NCBI RefSeq assembly: GCF_000720185.1
Contig: NZ_JOIY01000018.1
Location: forward strand, 1 to 64,000
Length of the DNA stretch: 64,000 bases
DNA from: Streptomyces sp. NRRL S-340
Lineage (GTDB): Bacteria; Actinomycetota; Actinomycetes; Streptomycetales; Streptomycetaceae
Direction of reading: 5' to 3'
The position numbers were made by a program, and so were the translations under genes. The notes beneath the pieces are model-generated. The model ran no database searches. It saw nothing but the letters and a program-made list of their open reading frames with translations, and had not been told where the DNA came from. This document shows, piece after piece, positions 56,057 to 63,638 of the stretch (its first letter is position 1; each line of letters opens with the position of its first letter).

Positions 56057-56914
56057 TCAGCCGGTCGCCAGCAGCAGGGTGCCCACCATCGCCAGTCCCG
56101 CCCCCGCCGCCTGGACGGGCCGGAGGCGTTCGCTGAGGAAGCCGCGCGCGGCCAGCGCGGTCACCACCGGGTAGAGCGAGGCCAGGACGGCGGCCACGGT
56201 GACCGGGCCGTGCTGCGCGGCGACCGCGTAGGTGCCGTTGGCCGCGACGTCCGCGAGACCGACGAAGGCGAGCGCCGGCAGCGAGGCCCACGGGAAGCCG
56301 GTCGCGGGCAGCACCTCGCCGCCGCGGCGCGCGGAGGCGTACAGCGCGGCGCCACCCGCCGCCACGTTGGTCACGCGCTGCACGAAGAGCGCCAGGAACA
56401 GGCCGGTGACGGTGGTCGAGGCCTCGGCGATCAGCGCGAACACGGTGCCGAAGCCGACCGCCGCGACGAGCGTCAGCAAGATGGTCCGCCGCTGCACGCC
56501 GACGCCCCTCGTCCGGGGGCCGCCGGCCAGGACGACGCCGGTGACGGCGACCGCGATGCCCGCGATCTGCGTCGGCCCCGGCCGTTCGCCGAGCACCAGG
56601 CCGACGCCGAGGGGGATCGCCACGCTCAGGGTGGCGAGCGGGGAGACCACTCCCATGGGGCCGAGCGCGAGTGCCTTGTAGAAGGAGAGCATGGCCACCG
56701 GCCCGACCAGCCCCGCGGCGACCGCACACCACAGCCGGGGGCCCGCCTCGCTCCAGCCGCCGCCGGCGAGCACGATCGCGCCCAGCACCACGGCCGCGAT
56801 CGACTGGGACACCACGACGACGGTCAGCGCCGGGTTGCGTCGTGTCAGCAGTCCGCCGCCGAAGTCGGCCAGGCCCCACAGGAGGCTGGTGGCCAGGGCG
56901 AAGAGCGCTGTCAC
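56057..56914 (-). CDS. DMT-superfamily transporter (EamA domains), fourth copy
   Basis: 285 residues, ten helices in two EamA halves (ALATSLLWGLADFGGGLLTR; LLTLVAAVGFGTVFALIAEA), ending VQAAGAGLAMVGTLLLATG. The short hydrophilic ends distinguish it from the copies at 27-33 kb. GTG 56914 has GAGG 5-9 nt upstream. It diverges from an XRE-cupin regulator 92 nt away, which probably controls it. Confidence 0.87.
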   Translation of the reverse strand: MTALFALATSLLWGLADFGGGLLTRRNPALTVVVVSQSIAAVVLGAIVLAGGGWSEAGPRLWCAVAAGLVGPVAMLSFYKALALGPMGVVSPLATLSVAIPLGVGLVLGERPGPTQIAGIAVAVTGVVLAGGPRTRGVGVQRRTILLTLVAAVGFGTVFALIAEASTTVTGLFLALFVQRVTNVAAGGAALYASARRGGEVLPATGFPWASLPALAFVGLADVAANGTYAVAAQHGPVTVAAVLASLYPVVTALAARGFLSERLRPVQAAGAGLAMVGTLLLATG

Positions 56915-56986
56915 GGTGACCTCGCAGTACAGTGCGGTGAACGATCGGGTGCACCCCACCGTAGTTCAGTGAATTAATCTCTGTCA

Positions 56987-57000
56987 TCCAAAATATTGGA
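56987..57000. promoter_or_regulatory. Palindrome before the XRE-cupin gene
   Basis: TCCAA-AATA-TTGGA in an unusually AT-rich stretch (GAATTAATCTCTGTCATCC precedes it), 7 nt before GTG 57007. Likely operator of the regulator and of the divergent transporter. Confidence 0.6.
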
Positions 57001-57006
57001 CGGAAT

Positions 57007-57579
57007 GTGTCGGACCTCGAACTGCTGACCCAGTCCCTGGCGCGCAACGTCAAACGCTGGCGCGGTGAGCGCGGCTTCACCCTGGACACGCTCGCCGCCC
57101 GCGCGGCGGTCAGCCGCGGCATGCTCATCCAGATCGAGCAGGCCCGCACCAACCCCAGTCTGGGCACCGTCGTCAAGATCGCGGACGCCCTCGGTGTCAG
57201 CATCACCACGCTGCTCGACTACGAACAGGGCCCCCGCGTCCGTGTCGTCCCCGCCGACCAGACGGTCCGCCTCTGGCACACCGACGCGGGCAGCTACAAC
57301 CGCCTGCTCGCCGGTGCCGAGGCGCCCGGCCCGCTGGAGATGTGGGAATGGCGGCTGGTGCCGGGCGAGTCCAGCGCGTCCGACCCGCATCCGGCGGGCA
57401 CCTTCGAACTGGTCCACGTCACCGCGGGGGAGCTGACCCTCGTCGTGGACGGGACGGAGTACCGCGTGCCCGAAGGCGCGAGCGCGTCGTTCGAGGCCAG
57501 CGCGGCGCACACCTACGCCAATCACGGCGGCGTGGCCATGAACATGGTGATGGCCGTCTCCGTGCCGCCCGTGCACTGA
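57007..57579 (+). CDS. XRE-family regulator with C-terminal cupin
   Basis: 190 residues: Cro/C1-type HTH at about 7-65 (LARNVKRWRGERGFTLDTLA, AVSRGMLIQIEQARTNPSLG) and a cupin beta-barrel at about 105-185 (PAGTFELVHVTAGELTLVVD, AHTYANHG). Cupin-XRE regulators often sense amines or amino acids and control a neighbouring exporter, here the divergent EamA transporter. GTG 57007 is the start because similarity begins there and no upstream start is in frame. Confidence 0.9.
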   Translation: MSDLELLTQSLARNVKRWRGERGFTLDTLAARAAVSRGMLIQIEQARTNPSLGTVVKIADALGVSITTLLDYEQGPRVRVVPADQTVRLWHTDAGSYNRLLAGAEAPGPLEMWEWRLVPGESSASDPHPAGTFELVHVTAGELTLVVDGTEYRVPEGASASFEASAAHTYANHGGVAMNMVMAVSVPPVH

Positions 57580-57621
57580 GACGCCCGCTCGTGCCCCACG
57601 CGCTCTTGCTAGCGTGCGGAC

Positions 57622-58176
57622 ATGCGCGCACCCATCGGACACTTCGACCAGGCCACCGCCGCCCCCGACTGCCTCGGCGAACTGACCCGTCCGGTCGCCG
57701 ACGCCGTCCGCCACTGGCGCGGCAGCGTCCCCGCCGACCAGTTCGTCTACGTCGAGACCGACCCGCGGTGGGCCGACACCGCCACCTTCGTCGAGCACTA
57801 CGGCCGCGACCTCCTCGAGCAGTCGGCGAACTGCGTGGTGGTCGCGGGCAAGCGCGGCGGCGAGTCGCGGCTGGCGGCCTGCGTGGTGCTCTCCACCACC
57901 CGCGTCGACGTCAACGGCGTGGTGCGCCGCCGACTCGACGCCCGCAAGGCGTCGTTCGCGCCGATGGAGGTCGCCACCGGGGAGACCGGCATGGAGTACG
58001 GCGGCATCACCCCCCTCGGCCTCCCCGGGGACTGGCCGGTCCTGGTGGACTCGGCCGTCGTCGACCTGCCGTACGTTCTGGTCGGCAGCGGCCGCCGGCG
58101 GGGCAAGCTCCTCATTCCGGGCAAGGCGTTCGCGGAACTGCCGGGGGCCGTCGTCCTGGACGGGCTGGGGGTCTGA
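57622..58176 (+). CDS. YbaK/EbsC-type aminoacyl-tRNA deacylase
   Basis: 184 residues of the YbaK fold: Lys in DARKASFAPMEVATGETGME, followed by YGGITPLGLPGDWPVLVD and YVLVGSGRRRGKLLIP. YbaK proteins hydrolyse mischarged Cys-tRNA(Pro) in trans; ProX relatives act on Ala-tRNA(Pro), so the exact tRNA is open. TAGCGT ends 6 nt before the ATG, indicating a leaderless transcript. Confidence 0.9.
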   Translation: MRAPIGHFDQATAAPDCLGELTRPVADAVRHWRGSVPADQFVYVETDPRWADTATFVEHYGRDLLEQSANCVVVAGKRGGESRLAACVVLSTTRVDVNGVVRRRLDARKASFAPMEVATGETGMEYGGITPLGLPGDWPVLVDSAVVDLPYVLVGSGRRRGKLLIPGKAFAELPGAVVLDGLGV

Positions 58177-58198
58177 GCCGCCCGCCGGAAGGGGCAGG

Positions 58199-58350
58199 TG
58201 CGAGCCGCGCTCGGGGTCCGGCCGCACCCGAGCCCGAGCCGCACTCGGTCCCGAGTCGCGCTGAGACCCCGAGCCGCACTCGGTCCCGAGCCCGCGCTCG
58301 GGGCCGCATCACGCTCGGACCCGAACCGCACTCGGGCCCGCGTCACGCTC
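58199..58350. repeat. Degenerate tandem repeat between convergent genes
   Basis: Four to five variants of CCGAGCCGCACTCGGTCCCG; two exact 22-bp copies begin at 58234 and 58269 (35-bp period). Each unit contains ACTCGG/CCGAG(T) arms and can fold alone, so the array may serve as a bidirectional terminator for the YbaK gene and pobA. Confidence 0.75.
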
Positions 58351-59587
58351 AGGGGTGGCCGGACGTGCCCAGGTACTGCTCGGCGAAGGCGGCCGCGGCG
58401 GCCGGTGAGGTGAACAGCCGGCGCAGCCGGGCCAGCGTCGTGCCCGCCCGGTACGGATCGCCCGACGCCGTGCCGTGGTAGACGTCGGAGAGCCACTGGG
58501 AGAACTCCTGGTACTCCCACACCCGTCGCAGGCTCGCCGCCGAGTAGCCGCTCAGACCGCGGTCGTCGCCCGTGGTGAGCCGGGCGGCGAGCGCGTCGCC
58601 GAGCAGGAAGGCGTCGTGCAGGGCCAGGTTCATGCCCTTCGCCGCGATGGGCGCGGTCAGGTGTGCCGCGTCGCCGGCCAGGAACAGCCGGCCGGAGGCC
58701 ATCGGCTCCACGACGTAGTCGTGCATGTCGAGCACCCGTTTCTCCAGCAGCCGGCCCTCCTGGAGCGGCGGGGCGTCCGCCGCCGCGAGCCGCTGCCGCA
58801 GCTCCGCCCAGACCCGCTCGTGCGGCCAGTTCTCCGGGTCGTCGCCGGGCGGGCACTGCAGGTAGTAGCGGCTCACCTCGGCGCTGCGGGGCATGTGGCC
58901 GGCGAACCCGCGGGGGTGGACGCCGAACAGGACGCAGTCGGCCGACGCCGGGGCCTCGGCGAGCAGCGCCAGCCAGCCGATGCCGTAGTCGTGTCGTGCG
59001 ATCCGGGCGTGCGCGGGCGCCAGGGCCGTTCGGCTCACCCCGCGCGCTCCGTCGCACCCGGCGACGAAGTCGCAGTGCACCAGGTGCCGTTCGCCCGTCT
59101 CGGCGCAGCGGTAGGAGACCGACGGGCGGTCGGTGCCGGTGTCGTGGAGGGTCACGTCCCGCACTCCGAAGCGGATGTCGCCGCCCCGGACGTCGGCGTA
59201 CTCGTGCACGAGGTCCTTCACGAGCAACGGCTGCGGGCAGACGTAGTGGTGATGACCGGTCATGTCGGTGTACGGGAAGCGGTAACGCTCGCCGTCGAAG
59301 CGGAACTCGCAGGTGGTGTGCCGGCCCGCACCCTCCAGCAGCCGCACCGCCAGCCCGCGTCGGCGCAGTCCCCGCACGGCCCCCGCTTCGAGGACACCGG
59401 CCCGCGGGCGCTGCTCTATGAACTGCCGGGACTGCGTCTCCAGGACCAGGCAGTCCACGGAGGCGGCCCGGAGGATGTTGCCCACCGTGAGCCCCGCGGG
59501 TCCGGCGCCGATCACGACGACGGGACGGCGGGCGGGGGAGGCGGGGCGGGCGGAGGAGGCGCCGGGATGAGGGGAGGTCTGGGTCAC
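58349..59587 (-). CDS. pobA: 4-hydroxybenzoate 3-monooxygenase
   Basis: 412 residues, FAD-dependent group A aromatic hydroxylase. GAGPAGLTVG binds FAD, RPRAGVLEAGAVRGL and GCDGARGVSR are the PHBH NADPH/FAD elements, and GDAAHLTAPIAAKGMNLALH closes the flavin site. It converts 4-hydroxybenzoate to protocatechuate for the beta-ketoadipate pathway. It carries a disordered N-terminal extension of about 20 residues. GTG 59587 is the start. No pobR regulator or pca genes are adjacent. Its last 2 nt touch the repeat array. Confidence 0.83.
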   Translation of the reverse strand: MTQTSPHPGASSARPASPARRPVVVIGAGPAGLTVGNILRAASVDCLVLETQSRQFIEQRPRAGVLEAGAVRGLRRRGLAVRLLEGAGRHTTCEFRFDGERYRFPYTDMTGHHHYVCPQPLLVKDLVHEYADVRGGDIRFGVRDVTLHDTGTDRPSVSYRCAETGERHLVHCDFVAGCDGARGVSRTALAPAHARIARHDYGIGWLALLAEAPASADCVLFGVHPRGFAGHMPRSAEVSRYYLQCPPGDDPENWPHERVWAELRQRLAAADAPPLQEGRLLEKRVLDMHDYVVEPMASGRLFLAGDAAHLTAPIAAKGMNLALHDAFLLGDALAARLTTGDDRGLSGYSAASLRRVWEYQEFSQWLSDVYHGTASGDPYRAGTTLARLRRLFTSPAAAAAFAEQYLGTSGHP

Positions 59588-59666
59588 CCCGGCATTATGT
59601 CGGTGTCCTGTCAGGAGCGATCAAGTGCGATCACGCGCGGTCGGGGCGGTCCGGCGTGAGGGGTGA

Positions 59667-60080
59667 TCACCGCGCGGCCAGGCGCGGGATCTCGATCGCC
59701 GGGCAGCGGTCCATGACCATCTCCAGCCCCGCGGCCCTGGCGCGCGCGTAGGCCGCCTCGTCGACGACACCCAGTTGGAACCACACCGCCCGCGCGCCCA
59801 CGGCGACCGCCTCGTCGGCCACCCGGCCGGCCAGCCGGCTGTTCACGAAGACGTCGACGACATCGACGTCGTAGGGGATGTCCGCGAGGGAGGCGTAGCC
59901 CCGCTCCCCGTGCACGGTCTCCGCCCCGGGGTGGACGGGGACGATCCGCTTGCCGAACCGCTGCAGCACCTCGGCGACGCCGTAGGCGGCACGGCCGCGG
60001 TTGTTCGACAGGCCCACCACGGCCCAGGTGTCACCCAGCCCGGTGAGGATCTTCCGCACCGTCGCCGCATCGCCGTACAC
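59667..60080 (-). CDS. CoA-binding domain protein (YccU-like)
   Basis: 137-residue single Rossmann domain of the CoA_binding family: TWAVVGLSNNRGRAAYGVAE, VLQRFGKRIVPVHP and MVMDRCPAIEIPRL with the conserved Cys. It resembles the N-terminal domain of succinyl-CoA synthetase alpha subunits but lacks the ligase domain, so it binds CoA or an acyl-CoA for an unknown purpose. GTG 60080 is preferred because AAGGAG lies 7 nt upstream; GTG one codon before is possible. Confidence 0.9.
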   Translation of the reverse strand: MYGDAATVRKILTGLGDTWAVVGLSNNRGRAAYGVAEVLQRFGKRIVPVHPGAETVHGERGYASLADIPYDVDVVDVFVNSRLAGRVADEAVAVGARAVWFQLGVVDEAAYARARAAGLEMVMDRCPAIEIPRLAAR

Positions 60081-60227
60081 CACAGTTCTCCTTCGTGTCC
60101 CGCAGCAAAGACCCACCGACCCGGCAACACCGGGCACCGGCCGCCGATTCCCGCCGTGTTCCGCCACACCGGACGGAATGCGCCCCACTTCCCGGCGCGC
60201 GGGCCGCCGGCCGCCTACGCTCGGGCC

Positions 60228-60959
60228 GTGCTGCGCATCACCGACGCCCGTACCGGCGAGCCCGTGGAGGCCGCCCCGGCCCGCCGTGGCCTGACCCGCG
60301 TCGAGGCGCACGCCTCCGGCTTCGACGCCTGCGGCCTGCGCGTGCTCCTCGTCGCCGACCTGCTCGTCCGCGCCCTGGAACTGGGGGGCACCCCCGTGTG
60401 GGCCCTGCTGACCGGCGACCGCGAACAGGCGGAGCTGCGGGCGGGCGCCGCGGCCCTCGGGATCCGGCCGTTCGAGGACAGCCGCGGTCTCGGCGCCGCG
60501 CTCGGCGAGGCCCAGGTCGTGCACGTGGCCCGCGAGGAGGACGCCGGTGCGGCCGGCGGCGTGCGGATCGCCGTGGCGCCCGTCGACACCGCGCTCCCCG
60601 TGACGCCCGCGGTGGACCCCGACGCCGCCGCCTGGCGCCTCACCCTGCTCGGCCACCCCCGTACCCGGCGCGTGCGGCTGGACACCGACGCGCTGGATGA
60701 GTCCCGCCGCACCCTCGCGCGCTGGCGCGGCGCGGTCGCCGGCTGGGCGCGGCAGCCCTCGCGGCCCATGCCCGACGACGTGCGCGCCCGGTTGCGCGGC
60801 GCCTGGGAGGACGATCTGGACGTGCCCGCGGCGCTGCGCGTCCTCGGGCAGGTGGAGACCCGGCCCGACCTCGCGGACGGCGCCCGTTTCGAGACGTACG
60901 CCTACGCGGACCGGCTCCTCGGCCTGGACCTCACCCGCGACGTGGGACGTACCGCCTGA
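60228..60959 (+). CDS. Degenerate cysteinyl-tRNA-synthetase/MshC-like protein
   Basis: 243 residues. The first half (LRVLLVADLLVRALELGGTP VWALLTGD) aligns by eye with the [23 protein letters not shown] region of class-I cysteine-activating enzymes, and the C-terminal helices (MPDDVRARLRGAWEDDLDVP AALRVL) with their DDLDTPAAL end. The HIGH and KMSKS signatures are absent and the chain is half length, so no aminoacylation is expected. It may be a non-catalytic relative of CysS or of MshC in mycothiol synthesis. TACGCT lies 6 nt before GTG 60228. The assignment rests on my recall of similar Streptomyces proteins. Confidence 0.55.
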   Translation: MLRITDARTGEPVEAAPARRGLTRVEAHASGFDACGLRVLLVADLLVRALELGGTPVWALLTGDREQAELRAGAAALGIRPFEDSRGLGAALGEAQVVHVAREEDAGAAGGVRIAVAPVDTALPVTPAVDPDAAAWRLTLLGHPRTRRVRLDTDALDESRRTLARWRGAVAGWARQPSRPMPDDVRARLRGAWEDDLDVPAALRVLGQVETRPDLADGARFETYAYADRLLGLDLTRDVGRTA

Positions 60960-61404
60960 GCGTCCGTGCGGCGAGGGGACGGCGGTTACGGGTGCCCCGC
61001 GCGGCGAGGGGACGGCGGTTACGGGTGCCCGCGCGGCGAGGGGACCGCCGCGCCGGGCGTCCGCGCTGCCGTGCTCCGAGCCGGCCGGGCGCGCGAGCGG
61101 CGGCCAGGAGGGTCCCCGTCGGCCGGGGCCGCCGGGAGGCGCCCGCCGCTGGCCGCGAGCCCGGCCGGTGTCGACTGCCCGACGGGCCTCCGCCCCGGAC
61201 CCCGCCGCGCGCCTCGGTGCCGGACCCGGTGAAGTGCCCGGCGTCCGCCGTCGCCGTACCGGCCCCGCACGGGACGAGCCGGGCCGCCCTCGCGCCCGCC
61301 GCCCCGTGCCGGCGGACCCGGCGGCGCCCGGAGGGCCCCGGCCCGCCGCTGCGCCGCACGACACCGGCGGGAGGGCGCCCGCGCGGTCCGCATAGGCTGG
61401 CGGG
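60960..61404. other. Intergenic region of about 445 nt with tandem repeat
   Basis: The first 80 nt are a 32-33-bp tandem repeat (listed separately). The rest is very GC rich and codes for nothing I accept. TAGGCT (61393-61398) is the -10 candidate of the YigZ gene. Confidence 0.5.
60968..61046. repeat. 32-33-bp tandem repeat, about 2.5 copies
   Basis: Units begin GCGGCGAGGGGACGGCGGTT at 60968, 61001 and 61033; the third is cut short. It starts 8 nt after the stop codon of the preceding gene. Confidence 0.85.
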
Positions 61405-62031
61405 ATGCAGGACGAGTACCGCACAGTCGCCCGCGCGGGCGTGCACGAGACCGAGATCAACCGCTCCCGCTTCCTGTGCGCCCTCGCCCCGGCCGCCTGC
61501 GAGCGGGAGGCCCAGGAGTTCGTCGCCGCCGTCCGCAGGCAGCACGCCGACGCCACGCACAACTGCTGGGCCTACGTCATCGGCGCCGACGCCGGAATCC
61601 AGAAGGCCAGCGACGACGGCGAACCCGGCGGCACCGCAGGCGTCCCCATGCTCCAGATGCTGCTGCGCCGCGACATGCGGTACGTCGTCGCCGTCGTCAC
61701 CCGCTACTACGGTGGCGTCAAGCTCGGCGCCGGTGGTCTCATCCGGGCGTACGGCGGAGCGGTCGGCGAGGCGCTCGACACCCTCGGCACCCTGACCCGC
61801 CGCCGCTTCCGGCTGGCCACGGTGACCGTCGACCACCAGCGGGCCGGCAAGGTGCAGAACGAGCTGAGGGCGGCCGGGCGCGCGGTGCGGGACGTGCGCT
61901 ACGGCGAGGCGGTCACCATCGAGATCGGCCTGCCGGACGCCGACGTGGAAGCCTTCCGGGCATGGCTGGCGGACATCACGGCCGGAACCGCCGCCTTCGA
62001 ACCGGGCGGCGAGGCGTACGGGGACGCGTGA
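61405..62031 (+). CDS. YigZ/IMPACT family protein
   Basis: 208 residues: N-terminal UPF0029 domain (HNCWAYVIGADAGIQKASDD, DDGEPGGTAGVPMLQML, VTRYYGGVKLGAGGLIRAYG) and a C-terminal DUF1949 domain (about 135-205). The eukaryotic relative IMPACT controls GCN2; the bacterial role is unknown, perhaps linked to translation. TAGGCT lies 6 nt before ATG 61405, which fits a leaderless transcript. Confidence 0.92.
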   Translation: MQDEYRTVARAGVHETEINRSRFLCALAPAACEREAQEFVAAVRRQHADATHNCWAYVIGADAGIQKASDDGEPGGTAGVPMLQMLLRRDMRYVVAVVTRYYGGVKLGAGGLIRAYGGAVGEALDTLGTLTRRRFRLATVTVDHQRAGKVQNELRAAGRAVRDVRYGEAVTIEIGLPDADVEAFRAWLADITAGTAAFEPGGEAYGDA

Positions 62032-62151
62032 AACCTCACGCGACAGAACGGGCATTACGGCCCCAACCCCCGCAACCGCTGCCGCCGCTGCCCGGCTGAT
62101 ACGGAAGTGACCGCCCGTACTGTCACACCCGGCGGTTACCCTTCGGGGATC

Positions 62152-63315
62152 ATGAGGCTCCTGCACACTTCCGACTGGCACCTGGGCCGGGCGTTCCACC
62201 GCGTGAACATGCTCGGGGCCCAGGCCGCCTTCGTCGGACACCTCGTGGCGACCGTGCGGGAGCGCGGCGTCGACGCGGTGGTCGTCTCGGGAGACGTGTA
62301 CGACCGCGCCGTGCCCCCGCTGGCTGCGGTCGAACTGTTCGACGACGTCCTGCACCGCCTGGCCGGGCTCGGCGTGCCCACAGTGATGATCTCCGGCAAC
62401 CACGACTCCGCCCGCAGGCTCGGCGTGGGTGCCGGACTGATCGGCCGCGCCGGGATCCACCTGCGCACCGAACCGTCCGCGTGCGGCACCCCGGTGGTGC
62501 TCCGGGACGCCCATGGCGACGTCGCCTTCTACGGGCTGCCGTACCTCGAACCCGCACTGGTCAAGGACGAGTTCGGCGTCGACAAGGCCGGCCACGAGGC
62601 GGTCCTGGCCGCCGCCATGGACCGGGTCCGCGCCGATCTCGCCACGCGCGCCCCGGGCACCCGCTCCGTCGTCCTCGCGCACGCCTTCGTCACCGGCGGC
62701 GAGGCCAGCGACAGCGAACGGGACATCACCGTGGGCGGGGTCGCCTCCGTGCCCGCGGGTGTCTTCGACGGCGTCGACTACGCGGCGCTGGGCCACCTGC
62801 ACGGCAGCCAGGTCATCACCGAGCGCGTGCGCTACTCCGGCTCCCCGCTGCCGTACTCCTTCTCCGAGGCCCGGCACCGCAAGAGCATGTGGCTCGTCGA
62901 CCTGGACGCGACCGGGGGCGTCAGCGCCGAGCGGGTCGACTGCCCGGTGCCGCGCCCGCTGGCCCGGATCAGCGGCACCCTGGAGGAACTGCTGGCGGAC
63001 CCGGACCTCGCCCGCCACGAGGAGGCGTGGGTCGAGGCCACCCTGACCGACCCGGTCCGCCCGACCGACCCGATGGCCCGCCTCACCGAGCGGTTCCCGC
63101 ACACCCTCAGCCTCGTCTTCGCACCCGAGCGCGCCCCCGACGACCCCGATGTGACCTACGCCCGCCGTCTGGCGGGCCGCAGCGACGAGCAGATCGCGGA
63201 GGACTTCGTGGCGCACGTGCGCGGAACCGGCCCCGACGCCCGGGAACAGGCCGTCCTGCGCGACGCGTTCGACGCGGTACGGGCGGACGCGGCCGAGCGG
63301 GAGGTGGCCCGGTGA
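62152..63315 (+). CDS. sbcD: Exonuclease subunit SbcD (Mre11 family)
   Basis: 387 residues. Phosphoesterase motifs of Mre11 are complete: Asp8 and His10 (TSDWHLG), Asp48 (SGDVYD), Asn83-His84 (SGNHDS), His in VVLAHAF, and GHLHGSQ. With SbcC it forms the ATP-dependent nuclease that opens hairpins and trims protein-blocked double-strand ends. ATG 62152 follows CGGGGAT; TACCCT (62137-62142) may be a -10 box. Its stop overlaps a GTG in GTGA form, but the frame that starts there is not sbcC (see next entry). Confidence 0.95.
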   Translation: MRLLHTSDWHLGRAFHRVNMLGAQAAFVGHLVATVRERGVDAVVVSGDVYDRAVPPLAAVELFDDVLHRLAGLGVPTVMISGNHDSARRLGVGAGLIGRAGIHLRTEPSACGTPVVLRDAHGDVAFYGLPYLEPALVKDEFGVDKAGHEAVLAAAMDRVRADLATRAPGTRSVVLAHAFVTGGEASDSERDITVGGVASVPAGVFDGVDYAALGHLHGSQVITERVRYSGSPLPYSFSEARHRKSMWLVDLDATGGVSAERVDCPVPRPLARISGTLEELLADPDLARHEEAWVEATLTDPVRPTDPMARLTERFPHTLSLVFAPERAPDDPDVTYARRLAGRSDEQIAEDFVAHVRGTGPDAREQAVLRDAFDAVRADAAEREVAR

Positions 63316-63638
63316 GGCCCCGGTACGCGCGGGCGGACGCGGCCGGGCACCGCGTCGCGGACCACGCGCGAAGTGGCGCGGCACCGCAGTACCCGGCAAC
63401 CGGCCACGCCACCGCCGCCCCGCGCCCGATGGGCGGCGGCGGCCCGGAGCGGCGGGATTCCGCGTGGCGCGGCCCGGAGCTGCGCGGCCCGGAGCTGCGC
63501 GGGCCGGGGCGGCAGGAGTCCCTGCGGCGCGGGCCGAGGTGGCAGGGGTCCCAGCGGCGCGGCCAGGAGCGGTGCGGGCCGGGGTGGCGGGCGTCCCTGC
63601 GGCGCGGGCCGCTGGGCGGAACCGGGGAGGCCCGGTGA
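63312..63638 (+). CDS. Candidate repeat-built, Arg-rich coupled ORF between sbcD and sbcC
   Basis: 108 codons. Its GTG overlaps the sbcD stop and its TGA overlaps the sbcC GTG, both as GTGA, and GGGAGG lies 7 nt before its start, so ribosomes leaving sbcD could translate it and pass on to sbcC. The product is very basic and repetitive (RGPELRGPELRGPG, then variants of RRGP-x3-QES/QGS). The DNA contains exact 15-bp tandem copies (63467-63481, 63482-63496) and a near copy of the sbcD 3' end. Either a real small protein or a repeat insertion whose frame was kept open for coupling. Confidence 0.35.
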   Translation: MRPRYARADAAGHRVADHARSGAAPQYPATGHATAAPRPMGGGGPERRDSAWRGPELRGPELRGPGRQESLRRGPRWQGSQRRGQERCGPGWRASLRRGPLGGTGEAR

